Shown in pieces: positions 35,665 through 43,640 of a stretch of DNA of 61,045 nucleotides; the stretch's first letter is position 1; the number at the start of each line of letters is the position of its first letter. The stretch is from Armatimonadota bacterium. Its GTDB lineage: Bacteria; Armatimonadota; Chthonomonadetes; Chthonomonadales; CAJBBX01. The position numbers were made by a program, and so were the translations under genes. The DNA lies in NCBI GenBank assembly GCA_026392115.1, contig JAPLCQ010000151.1, positions 1-61,045 of the forward strand, given 5' to 3'. The notes under the pieces were generated by a model. The model made no database searches. It saw only the letters and a program-made list of their open reading frames with translations, and was not told the DNA's origin.

Positions 35665-35937
35665 CTAGCGGCCGTAGCCGCCGGAACCCATCATGCCGCC
35701 GCTGGAGCTCGAGGGAGCTCCGGCCGGCGCCCCGCCGGACATGAAGCCTCGATTGCCACCGGACCCCATGGGGCCGCCGGACGAGAAGCCGGTGCTGTTG
35801 ATGAGACCGGACTTGACGGTGCCGGGCTTGACGCTCTTGGCCTTGGCGAAGAACACCTTCCACGCGATGCCCGCAACGAGGACCGCGATGCACGCGAAGA
35901 TGATGGCCGCGACTTTTGGGCTGATCTCTTGGTTCAT
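35665..35937 (-). CDS. Small membrane protein with Gly/Ser-rich tail, pseudopilin-linked
   Basis: The 90-residue protein has one membrane helix (about 8-30, VAAIIFACIAVLVAGIAW) and then a flexible tail rich in Gly, Ser and Met (GGPMGSGGNRGFMSGG). AGGGAG lies four bases before the ATG. It follows the prepilin gene by eight bases, so the two are made together. I do not recognise a domain. The low-complexity tail could be a linker, assembly partner or surface spacer. Confidence 0.75.
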   Translation of the reverse strand: MNQEISPKVAAIIFACIAVLVAGIAWKVFFAKAKSVKPGTVKSGLINSTGFSSGGPMGSGGNRGFMSGGAPAGAPSSSSGGMMGSGGYGR

Positions 35938-35945
35938 AGGACTCC

Positions 35946-36737
35946 CTACTGGTACTCAGGCGCCATGTTGGCGATCTGGTTGCGCAGCCAGCTCGGGTGC
36001 TCCCAATCGCCACCGTTCCACCATGCCCACAGCTGGTCGTCGGCGGGCACACAGGTCTCGCAGTAGTTCAGGTTGCCGAACGTCGCCTTCAGCCGCATGG
36101 CCTTTGCGTGGCCGTCGTAGAAGGTGAAGTTGCTGGTGCCGCTGTGCGTGGTCATGATACCCTTGGAGCCGTCGAACCATGCTCGACCGGATACCATGCC
36201 CATCGCCCAGTCGGCATTCCACTCGCGGCTCTCGGTGATCATGATGGAGCTCGCCGGGCGGATGCAGTTGTCCATCTTGTTGCCGGGGCACCACCAGTGG
36301 GCCATGCTGTAGTTCAGGGCGTAGCTGCGGTGAATCTTGCCCTGGACTTCGTCGCGGATGTAGCGCCACAGGGGCTCGTCCGGCTGCTCGTAGGTGGGAC
36401 AGGTGTACAGCCCGCCGTTCTTGACGTACGGCGAGATCATCCAGCGCCAGGAGACTTCGGGACCGCAGCCCCAGCTCCAATACGGCCAGCCACTGGGGAC
36501 GGTGAAACCGCAGTCATCCGCCCAGCCGTGGGGCGAGCGCTGGTCGTAGTCCTGCACGTACATGAGCAGACCAAGCCCGAGCTGCTTCATGTTGCTGAGG
36601 CAGCTGGACTGACGGGCCTTCTCCCGGGCCTGCGCGAAGACAGGGAAGAGAATCGCGGCCAGAATCGCGATGATCGCGATGACGACTAGCAGCTCAATGA
36701 GCGTGAACCCCGCTCGCGTTTTTGGTCGGTACTGCAT
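35946..36737 (-). CDS. H-X9-DG type prepilin-like protein with N-terminal cleavage/methylation site
   Basis: The 263-residue protein has a class III/IV pilin-like leader [27 protein letters not shown], cleaved before Phe by a prepilin peptidase, and the [13 protein letters not shown] extension common in Armatimonadota. The C-terminal half contains an H-X9-DG motif ([12 protein letters not shown]), many Trp and several Cys. It would be displayed by a type II-like secretion or pseudopilus machinery not seen here. GGAGGT precedes the ATG at 36737; the longer frame is non-native. A strong promoter lies about 200 bases upstream. Confidence 0.88.
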   Translation of the reverse strand: MQYRPKTRAGFTLIELLVVIAIIAILAAILFPVFAQAREKARQSSCLSNMKQLGLGLLMYVQDYDQRSPHGWADDCGFTVPSGWPYWSWGCGPEVSWRWMISPYVKNGGLYTCPTYEQPDEPLWRYIRDEVQGKIHRSYALNYSMAHWWCPGNKMDNCIRPASSIMITESREWNADWAMGMVSGRAWFDGSKGIMTTHSGTSNFTFYDGHAKAMRLKATFGNLNYCETCVPADDQLWAWWNGGDWEHPSWLRNQIANMAPEYQ

Positions 36738-36939
36738 CGGGACCTCCCTGACAGGAATCGCCCGGCCACCCGGCGCATGGTTCTTGCCCTGGGCCTGAGC
36801 GGTAGAAAGACCGACTACCCAACCGGACACTCTTAGGCCCGGCGTTCGACCATCCGCCTCCTTTCGCCGCCCAGCGCAGGGCATCCGTCACCAGACGGGC
36901 AGCCGGTCGCGCATGGGCATACACCGGTTGCTGGCAGAT

Positions 36940-36968
36940 AATCTATCACGATGCGCGGCGATTGTCAA
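36940..36968 (-). promoter_or_regulatory. Promoter of the prepilin operon
   Basis: On the minus strand a perfect TTGACA (36963-36968) is followed by exactly 17 bases and TAGATT (36940-36945), which matches four of six -10 bases. It lies in an AT-rich pocket of the gap between the kinase and prepilin genes and reads towards 36737, giving a leader of about 195 bases. Confidence 0.6.
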
Positions 36969-37032
36969 CTGCCGCCCTTCGGTCTTTGTCGGCGGATGTC
37001 GATTCCGGGGCCTCCAAGCCGTGCGAATCCGA

Positions 37033-39609
37033 CTACCGCGGCTGGTCCAGCGCCTCGCGGATGGCGGCGGCAAGGGTCTCGCGCGCGAAGGGCTTCGCGA
37101 GGAAGCGCACGCCGTCACCAAGGACGCCCTCCTCGGCGATGACGTTGGCGGTGTAGCCGGACATATAGATGCACCGGAGGCCCGGTCGCGCCGCGCACAG
37201 GGCCTGCGCCAGCTCCACGCCGCTCATATGGGGCATCACCACATCCGTCAGCAGCAGGTCGATCTCGCCCTCGAACGCTCCCGCAGTGGCGACGGCCTCC
37301 TCGGGCGACTCCGCGGACATGACGCGGTACCCGAGCCGCTCCAGCAGCCGCTGGGTCGATATCCGGATGGGCCGCTCATCCTCGACGAGCAGGATCGTCT
37401 CGCCGCCGCGGCGGGGCGGGGCGGCCTCCGGCGCCGAAACCGCGACCGCGGCATCGGCCGGCGCCTCTTCGCCCGACCGCGGCAGATACATCCGGAACGT
37501 GGCGCCCCGGCCCGGCTCGCTCTCCACGCGCACGAAGCCCGAGTTCTGCTGCATGATCCCGAACACGGTCGCCAGGCCCAGCCCCGTCCCCTCGCCCACG
37601 ACCTTGGTGGTGTAGAAGGGCTCGAAGACGTGCTGCAGCGTTTCGGCATCCATGCCGTGGCCGGTGTCGCTCACCGCCAGCATTACATAGTCGCCGCCGT
37701 CGAGCGTCACGTTCGCCGTCTCAACGGTCAGCGTGCCGGGTCCGAGCATGGCGTCGCGGGCGTTGACGCCGGCATTGACCATCAGTTGGTCGATCTGCGA
37801 GGGGTCGACCTTCACGAGCCAGAGCCCCGGGCCCGGCTTCCAGACCAACTCGATGTCCTCGCCGATGAGCCGCCGAAGCATCTTCAGCATGGCGCCGACT
37901 TCCGCGTTGACATCCAGGACGACGGGCGCACTCGGTTGCCGTCGTGCGAACGCCAGCAGCTGCCGCGTCAGGTTGGCGGACCGCCGGGCGACACCGTCGA
38001 TCTCATCCAGATGCTCGACGGCCGCATGCCCGGACGGCAGCTCGTCGCGGGCCAGTTCCGCGTTCGTGAGCACGGCCATCAGCATGTTGTTGAAGTCGTG
38101 GGCGACGCCTCCGGCCAGCCGACCGACGGCCTCCATTTTCTGGGCCTGGGCCAGTTGCGCCTGTAGGGCCTCTCGTTCGGCGTCGGCCCGCTTCTGGTCC
38201 GTCACGTCGGTCACGACGCAGGCAAAGCGGCCCGGGTCCGCGCGGAAGGCCACCACGTCGAAGTGCCGTCCCAGGCCCGCCGAGTAGTCGGTGAACCGGG
38301 CCGGCACGCCCGTCGCAACCACTTCGGCGTAAGCGGCGACCCAGACCGGCTCCAGGCCCGGAAGGACCTCGGTGGCCGTCCGGCCGATGATGTCGGCGAC
38401 TTTCAGGGTGGTGATCGTCTCAAAAGCCGCATTCGCCGCGAGGAAGCGGTAGTCGATCGCGCGACCGTCGTCGTCGTAGACCATCTCGTGCAGGGCGCAC
38501 CCGGCGGGCATGGCGCCGAACAGGGCATCATACTGCCGCCTGCTCTCCACGGCGGAGCCCCGCGACTCGGCCACTCGCGCCAGCATGACGTTGATGCAGG
38601 CCGCCAGCGACGAAATCTCGTCCGTACCGCCCGCGGCCACCTGCGGCAGCGTCTCGGCCTTCAGGTCGACCCGGCCGACCTCGTCGCTCAGCCGTTCCAG
38701 GCGACTGATGACGTGGCGGCGGAGCACAAACGCGAAGGAAAAGGCGAACGCCAGGCACGATGCAACCAGCAGGAGGCCGAAGAGGGCGGTGGCCCTCTGG
38801 CCCTGCCGGGAGATGTCGCGCGGCATGGTCACCTGCAGCAGGAGCGCAGGAACGCCTGCGACGTCGCGCACTCGACCGCAGACGCTCACGGCGCCTCTGC
38901 CGTAGATCGGCGCGTCGTCGCGGGCTGCCTCGTCGAGCGCCGCAAGGTCTCGACGGGCCTCGGGCGCGAGCGATGGCGCATCGAGCTCGTGGAGGACGAC
39001 GCGGACCTGGAGGTCATCGCTGATGCGCCGTACCCGTTCCGGGCCCAGGTACCGGCCCATGACGAGCACTCCCCGGGCCGGGCCGGTTCCAGCGCTGGTC
39101 AGAAGCGGACGCGCCGCCACGGCCATGGCTCCGCCCCTGAGCATCACCACGCCCTTGGCGGCGGGGTCGCCTGCGCGGGACCGGTGCAGCGGGCCGCCGG
39201 GGCGGACGAGATCGGCCAGGGCTGTCGGCGCGGGATCGATCCTGATATGCGCCCGACCGAACTCGCCCGACCAGACCGGACGCCCGGCGGTGTCGGTGAT
39301 CACGAGGGCGTCCAGATCGAGGGCGTTCATGACAGACGGCGTGAGGTTCGCCTTCACGAAAGCGTCGCTACGGGTGCGGGCGAAGGCGTAGGCGTCGTCG
39401 AAGTGGGACCAGTCGGCGACCGACCGGTCGATGTCGTCCACCACATTGTTCAGCGCGACGCGGGCGCGCGCCAGATCGTGGCGGGCGTACGTGGCTTCGG
39501 TCTCCTCGAAGGCGCGGTGCACCACGAGGGTGGCGGCGGCGTAGAGCAGCAGCACCAACGCGCCGACCAGAGAGATGAGGATCGCAGCCACCCGTCTGCC
39601 AAGCTTCAT
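37033..39609 (-). CDS. Hybrid sensor histidine kinase with CHASE4, PAS, HisKA, HATPase and receiver domains
   Basis: The 858-residue membrane kinase has an N-terminal membrane helix (about 7-31), a periplasmic CHASE4 domain with DWSHFDDAYAF (67-77), a second membrane helix (about 275-297), HAMP-like helices, a PAS domain with FLAANAAFETITTLK (about 400), the phosphoacceptor GGVAHDFNN (about 500), an ATPase with NAGVNARDAM and FEPFYTTK-VGEGTGLGLA, and a C-terminal receiver with LLTDVVMPHMSG and FLAKPFA. It can autophosphorylate and relay to its own receiver; the output partner is unknown. The signal is unknown. It is followed 295 bases later by the prepilin pair. Confidence 0.9.
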   Translation of the reverse strand: MKLGRRVAAILISLVGALVLLLYAAATLVVHRAFEETEATYARHDLARARVALNNVVDDIDRSVADWSHFDDAYAFARTRSDAFVKANLTPSVMNALDLDALVITDTAGRPVWSGEFGRAHIRIDPAPTALADLVRPGGPLHRSRAGDPAAKGVVMLRGGAMAVAARPLLTSAGTGPARGVLVMGRYLGPERVRRISDDLQVRVVLHELDAPSLAPEARRDLAALDEAARDDAPIYGRGAVSVCGRVRDVAGVPALLLQVTMPRDISRQGQRATALFGLLLVASCLAFAFSFAFVLRRHVISRLERLSDEVGRVDLKAETLPQVAAGGTDEISSLAACINVMLARVAESRGSAVESRRQYDALFGAMPAGCALHEMVYDDDGRAIDYRFLAANAAFETITTLKVADIIGRTATEVLPGLEPVWVAAYAEVVATGVPARFTDYSAGLGRHFDVVAFRADPGRFACVVTDVTDQKRADAEREALQAQLAQAQKMEAVGRLAGGVAHDFNNMLMAVLTNAELARDELPSGHAAVEHLDEIDGVARRSANLTRQLLAFARRQPSAPVVLDVNAEVGAMLKMLRRLIGEDIELVWKPGPGLWLVKVDPSQIDQLMVNAGVNARDAMLGPGTLTVETANVTLDGGDYVMLAVSDTGHGMDAETLQHVFEPFYTTKVVGEGTGLGLATVFGIMQQNSGFVRVESEPGRGATFRMYLPRSGEEAPADAAVAVSAPEAAPPRRGGETILLVEDERPIRISTQRLLERLGYRVMSAESPEEAVATAGAFEGEIDLLLTDVVMPHMSGVELAQALCAARPGLRCIYMSGYTANVIAEEGVLGDGVRFLAKPFARETLAAAIREALDQPR

Positions 39610-39773
39610 AGCACTCCCTCGCGCCGCGGCTTGGGTCAGGTGTGTGGCTCAGGCCATCAGTCTACCAGCCATGGCCGAGACGCCTGTGCTTGAGGGGGTG
39701 AGGAGGTGAGGAGGTGACAGCGTGGAACCGATGTATGGCGCGTTTCTTGCGGTGAAAGCGTCTGACTTGATGG

Positions 39774-39801
39774 ATTATTGGGCTGCATGGGAGCGTGCCA
39801 A
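39774..39801 (-). promoter_or_regulatory. Promoter of the histidine kinase gene
   Basis: TTGGCA (39796-39801), a 16-base spacer and AATAAT (39774-39779) form a good minus-strand sigma70 match, five of six at each hexamer. The site is about 165 bases before the kinase start at 39609. Confidence 0.5.
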
Positions 39802-39874
39802 CGCCTGGACCGCGTATTCCTATGATATGCCGGGCACGCGCTCGGCCCACGTGAGCCCATGACGGAGACGGGAT

Positions 39875-40117
39875 ATGGAACCCTCACTTAGAGCGACGGA
39901 GCCTATGCAACAAGAGAGGATGCCGGGTAGGGCCGCCGATACAAGAACGCAGACCGATCGACGCTGGACCGACGAGGAGTTGTGGCGCAGGTACGCGGCA
40001 GAGGAGTGGGTGCGTGACGAGGTCAGGGAGCTGCTGGAGGAGTTCCCGCGCCTCTCAAAGCTGGACGCGGTAACGGCTGTGCTCAGCGCGGCGGGCCCGC
40101 GGCGCGTTAGGGGCTGA
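39875..40117 (+). CDS. Small hypothetical protein
   Basis: The 80-codon frame has protein-like composition: a polar N-terminus, then RWTDEELWRRYAAEEWVRDE and VRELLEEFP, two amphipathic acidic/basic helices. GGAGACGGGAT precedes the ATG. I recognise no family. It is the only plus-strand gene candidate in this part of the window. It could be a short regulator or a chance frame; coding status is uncertain. Confidence 0.45.
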   Translation: MEPSLRATEPMQQERMPGRAADTRTQTDRRWTDEELWRRYAAEEWVRDEVRELLEEFPRLSKLDAVTAVLSAAGPRRVRG

Positions 40118-40415
40118 TGGGGTGAAGGGGCCGGCGGAGCGTTAGGGGTCGGGTCGGCGGCGCATCCGCCGCACGGACGAGCTGGTCGGCGTCCGTGGCG
40201 AAGACGCCTGCGGCGGCGGGGCGGTCCAGCCTGTCGCCCTGCGACGAGGGCTCAGCCGGACGCAGGAGCGTGCCGGCCTGCGTCAGCCTCCGAGAGAAGC
40301 GCGGCGAGGCCGGGTCTCTTTCTTGCACTTGCGCGGCGCGTTGGCGCCTGATCATGCGGCACGGGTGCACACTGCAACGCCACCGGCAGTTCACCGACAA
40401 AGTGGCCAACCGACC
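40118..40415. other. Gap with no recognised gene
   Basis: The 298 bases between the small ORF and the HIRAN gene contain only shadow frames rich in Arg and Ala. The one repeat noted is GCGTTAGGGG at 40104-40113 and again at 40139-40148. No promoter, RNA or mobile element is evident. Confidence 0.5.
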
Positions 40416-40814
40416 TCAAACCTCCTCGAGGGATATCTCCATCTCCAGGTGCAGCCATGCGCCGTCCCACTCCTTGCTCACGAGTGCGGCGGTAAGGCGT
40501 TTGCCTGCGTCCATCAGGCGGGCGAGGGCCTCGTTGCGGTCGGCGGGCACGTAACCGAGCTTCCGGCGCCGGGAACTGAGCACCCGGATGGCCATGGGGT
40601 CGTGCCTGTTCGCCGGCTCGCGCAGCAGGACGAGGCACTCGCCGCTCTGAAGCTTCGGCTCCTCTACCTCGAGATCGGCATATCCCGTGCCCGCCACGTG
40701 GCACCGAAGCAGCTTCACCCGGCGGCCGTAGGGCAGCGCCAGGCCACCTTCGCGGTCGGGTCCGACCACCAGCCCCACGTGCCCGCCGCCAACGATCACC
40801 AAGTCAGCGCCCAC
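40416..40814 (-). CDS. HIRAN-domain protein
   Basis: The 132-residue protein ends in a HIRAN domain (about 34-120): HVAGTGYADLEVEEPKLQSG, LVLLREPANRHDPMAIRVL and RKLGYVPADRNEALARLM. In SNF2 helicases such as HLTF this fold binds 3'-OH single-stranded DNA ends; a free-standing HIRAN protein may bind damaged or branched DNA. The first 30 residues look like an unrelated lead-in. Start uncertain: the GTG at 40814 overlaps the J-domain gene by 11 bases; a GTG at 40799 just after its stop is possible. Confidence 0.7.
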   Translation of the reverse strand: MGADLVIVGGGHVGLVVGPDREGGLALPYGRRVKLLRCHVAGTGYADLEVEEPKLQSGECLVLLREPANRHDPMAIRVLSSRRRKLGYVPADRNEALARLMDAGKRLTAALVSKEWDGAWLHLEMEISLEEV

Positions 40815-41646
40815 TGGTTGCCTCGCTCTCGATGCCGGCCAGCGCCAGCATCAGGTCCACCCGACGCTCCTTCTCGACATCGATGGCCGCGCCGATCACG
40901 GCGCGCCGCTCCTCCACCCACGTCTCATCCTCGATGGACTCCATCATCGTGAAGGGCCACATGGCCTTGATCTCGGCCAACCTCGCCACCACGCCGCCGA
41001 CCTGCGCCTGCAACTCCCGGCGGCGCGCCCGCAGCGCCTCCAGGCTGTCCAGCGCCGGCGGCGGGAGCCCATGCCCCTCGGCCAGGAGCGCCAGCGCCTT
41101 CATTCGGCCCAGGTCGCCGCGCCGGTAGGCATCCTGGATGGCCAGCCAGACCTGAGCTGCCCTGGTCGTCTGGCCGGGGTTCACGTCGGGGTGCAGCTTC
41201 AGCGCGAGGGTGCGGAACAGGCTCCGCAGGGCGCGCTCCTCTTCCGGGGTGACCGTCTGCGATAGCATCTCGAGCGCCGTGTCGACCTTCGCCCGCTCCA
41301 CGCGGAGCCGCGCCTCCCACTCAAGGAACTCGGCGTCCAGGACACGGTCGACCCCCTCGAGATCGGGCAGGGCGCCCCGGTTCAGGGCGGCCCGCATGAG
41401 CTCGAGCCTGCGCACCATGCGCCGGTTGGTGACCTGCAGCGTCAGCAACTCATGCTTGAGCGGGCCGAAGTTGGCTATATAGAGCGCCTCCAGGCTGTGC
41501 CGCACCAGATGAACCAGATGCTCGCGCTCGACCAGCAGCGAGACCAGTTCCGAATGCAGGAGTTCGCATGCCTCCGTCAGGCGCGCGGAGTCGGGATGCC
41601 GCACCACGTCCGGGCCGCGTCCGTCTTCATCCTGTGCTGTGCCCAT
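40804..41646 (-). CDS. J-domain (DnaJ-like) protein with coiled-coil N-terminus
   Basis: The 280-residue protein has a long, probably coiled-coil region (about 30-160) and a J-domain-like section near residue 165 with LFRTLALKLHPDVNPGQTT and the HPD tripeptide needed to stimulate DnaK ATPase. After the HPD the helix reads WLAIQDAYRRGD. The C-terminal third is again helical. It is probably a co-chaperone for a particular client. ATG at 41646 has AGGAG about ten bases upstream; the longer frame adds Arg-rich sequence. It overlaps the HIRAN gene, which suggests joint action. Confidence 0.75.
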   Translation of the reverse strand: MGTAQDEDGRGPDVVRHPDSARLTEACELLHSELVSLLVEREHLVHLVRHSLEALYIANFGPLKHELLTLQVTNRRMVRRLELMRAALNRGALPDLEGVDRVLDAEFLEWEARLRVERAKVDTALEMLSQTVTPEEERALRSLFRTLALKLHPDVNPGQTTRAAQVWLAIQDAYRRGDLGRMKALALLAEGHGLPPPALDSLEALRARRRELQAQVGGVVARLAEIKAMWPFTMMESIEDETWVEERRAVIGAAIDVEKERRVDLMLALAGIESEATSGR

Positions 41647-41885
41647 GGGCCACCGCTCCTTTGCCCTGTCCGCCGCCGACCGATGCCTCGCGGGCCGGCC
41701 GTCGCGGCTCGGGTACCAGTACACTATCGGCGGTGGGCCGAAACCGGAAACAGGTCCATATATATCGGCGGACGAGCGTACTGGCGCGGGTGTGGCGGCG
41801 CGACGTCCGCGGCTTCATGTGGTTGACGGGGCCGGACCCGTTGTGAGAGGAGGCGCCCGCCGGTCATGGCCGTCTGGCGGCGGGG

Positions 41886-43640
41886 TTAGCCCAGGTAGGC
41901 GGCCAGCGCCTCTTCCTGGGCGCTCTTGAACTGCTCGTCGTAGAGGTTCTTGTAGACGCCGGGGCGGTGGACCAGCTCGGAGTGCGGTCCTACGTCGACG
42001 ATGCGGCCGCCGTCCATAACAACGATCCGGTCTGCGCCCATGATGGTGGAGAGCCGGTGGGCGATCACGAAGTTGGTCCGCCCCTTCATCACGCGCTCCA
42101 GGGCGTCCTGCACGTTGGCCTCGGTCTTGCTGTCCAGCGCGCTGGTGGCGTCGTCCAGAATGAGGATGCGCGGGTCCGTGAGCGTGGCCCGGGCGATGGC
42201 GAGGCGCTGCTTCTGGCCCACCGAGAGCTTGACGCCGTCCTCGCCGATCTTGGTGTCGTAGCCGTCCGGTAGCTCCTTCACCACGTCGTGCAGGTCGGCG
42301 TTGCGGCTCGCCTGCTCGATCTGGTCCGGGGTGGCGTCGTGGTTGCCGTAGGCGATGTTCTCGCGGAGGGTCACCGAGAAGAGCAGCGACTCCTGGCTGA
42401 CGTAGCCGATCTGCCGACGCACCGTTTCGAGGCGAATCTGGCGCACGTCGTGGCCGTCGATGAGGACGGAGCCGCTGGTCACGTCATAGAAGCGCGCCAC
42501 CAGGTTCACGAGCGTGGTCTTGCCTGCGCCGGACGGGCCGACGATGGCGATGACCTCGCCTGGCTCGACGGAGAGGTTCAGGTCGTGGACCACCGGGTTC
42601 TCGGGATCGTATCCGAAGGTTACATTGCGGAACTCGACGCTGCCCTTGATGCTCCCGATGGAGACGGCGTCGGGCGCGTCCACGATCTCGGGGCGCGTGT
42701 CCAGCGTCTCGAAGACGCGGTCCATGGCGGCTCCGGCCCACTGCGCCTGGATGTTGAAGTCCACCAGGCGGACGGAGGGATCGTAGAGGTAGCCGATGTA
42801 GCCCGTGAAGGCCAGAAGCTCGCCGGGCTGCATGGCTCGGCCCAGGACCATCTTGGCGCCCATCCAGTAGATGAAGCCGGTGCCCACGGCGCGGATGACC
42901 GTGGCCACGAGGCCGAGGCTGCGGTTCAGCTTCGCCTGCACCATGCCCAGGGTGAAGTTGTCCTGCACCGTCTGCATGAAGTGCTGGGTCTCGAACTCCT
43001 CGCGAACGAAGGCCTTGACGACCGTGATGCCGGCCAGCTTCTCCTGCAGTCCGCCGATGAGGGCGTCCCACTTCTCGCGCAACTCGACGCTGATGGCCCG
43101 GATGCGCTTGAGGAAGAGCTTATACGAGACGACGTAGATCGGCACCACGGCGATGGCGATGCACCCGAGCTGCCAGCTCATGGTGAAGATGACGGGGATC
43201 ACCACCAGCAGCGTCAGGATGTCCGTGATCAGCGTGACGATGCCGCCGGTGATCATGTACTGGATGACGTTGATGTCGTCGATGACCCGCGCCATGATCT
43301 TGCCGGTCTGCCGCTTGTCGTAGTAGGAGAGCGAGAGCCGGTTGAGGTGGCGGTAGGACTGGTAGCGCAGGTCGAAGACCACGCGCTGGCCCAGCCAGCC
43401 GATCAGATAGTTCAGCGCGAACGAGACAATGCCGCGGAAGGCGTAGAGGCCCAGGATGATCCAGAGCACGGTCCAGAGCGACCCGTAGCGCTTCTGCGGC
43501 AACACGGTGTCGATCATGAACTGCGTGACGCGCGGCATGGGCAGCGCCGAGAGCGTCACCAGCATCATGAGGAAGACGGCCAGCAGCACGCGGTACCGAT
43601 AGGGCTTCAGGTAGCCCAGGAGGCGGCCGAAGTTGCTCAT
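41886..43640 (-). CDS. Heterodimeric ABC exporter half, degenerate-site subunit
   Basis: The 584-residue protein has six membrane helices (about 20-310) and one nucleotide-binding domain with Walker A GPSGAGKTT (about 373), signature LSVGQKQR and H-loop AHRLSTI. Walker B is ILILDDATSALD: the residue after the magnesium Asp is Asp rather than the catalytic Glu, which marks the degenerate half of heterodimeric MsbA/BmrCD-type exporters. Its start overlaps the stop of the partner gene as ATGA. Exported substrate unknown; lipids, peptides or drugs are possible. Confidence 0.87.
   Translation of the reverse strand: MSNFGRLLGYLKPYRYRVLLAVFLMMLVTLSALPMPRVTQFMIDTVLPQKRYGSLWTVLWIILGLYAFRGIVSFALNYLIGWLGQRVVFDLRYQSYRHLNRLSLSYYDKRQTGKIMARVIDDINVIQYMITGGIVTLITDILTLLVVIPVIFTMSWQLGCIAIAVVPIYVVSYKLFLKRIRAISVELREKWDALIGGLQEKLAGITVVKAFVREEFETQHFMQTVQDNFTLGMVQAKLNRSLGLVATVIRAVGTGFIYWMGAKMVLGRAMQPGELLAFTGYIGYLYDPSVRLVDFNIQAQWAGAAMDRVFETLDTRPEIVDAPDAVSIGSIKGSVEFRNVTFGYDPENPVVHDLNLSVEPGEVIAIVGPSGAGKTTLVNLVARFYDVTSGSVLIDGHDVRQIRLETVRRQIGYVSQESLLFSVTLRENIAYGNHDATPDQIEQASRNADLHDVVKELPDGYDTKIGEDGVKLSVGQKQRLAIARATLTDPRILILDDATSALDSKTEANVQDALERVMKGRTNFVIAHRLSTIMGADRIVVMDGGRIVDVGPHSELVHRPGVYKNLYDEQFKSAQEEALAAYLG

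Noticed and set aside
40104-40148. Short direct repeat GCGTTAGGGG as an attachment site
   Set aside because: Only two 10-base copies without flanking integrase or gene disruption.
40252-40704. A 150-codon minus-strand frame overlapping the HIRAN gene
   Set aside because: Arg/Pro-rich and in conflict with the recognised HIRAN domain.
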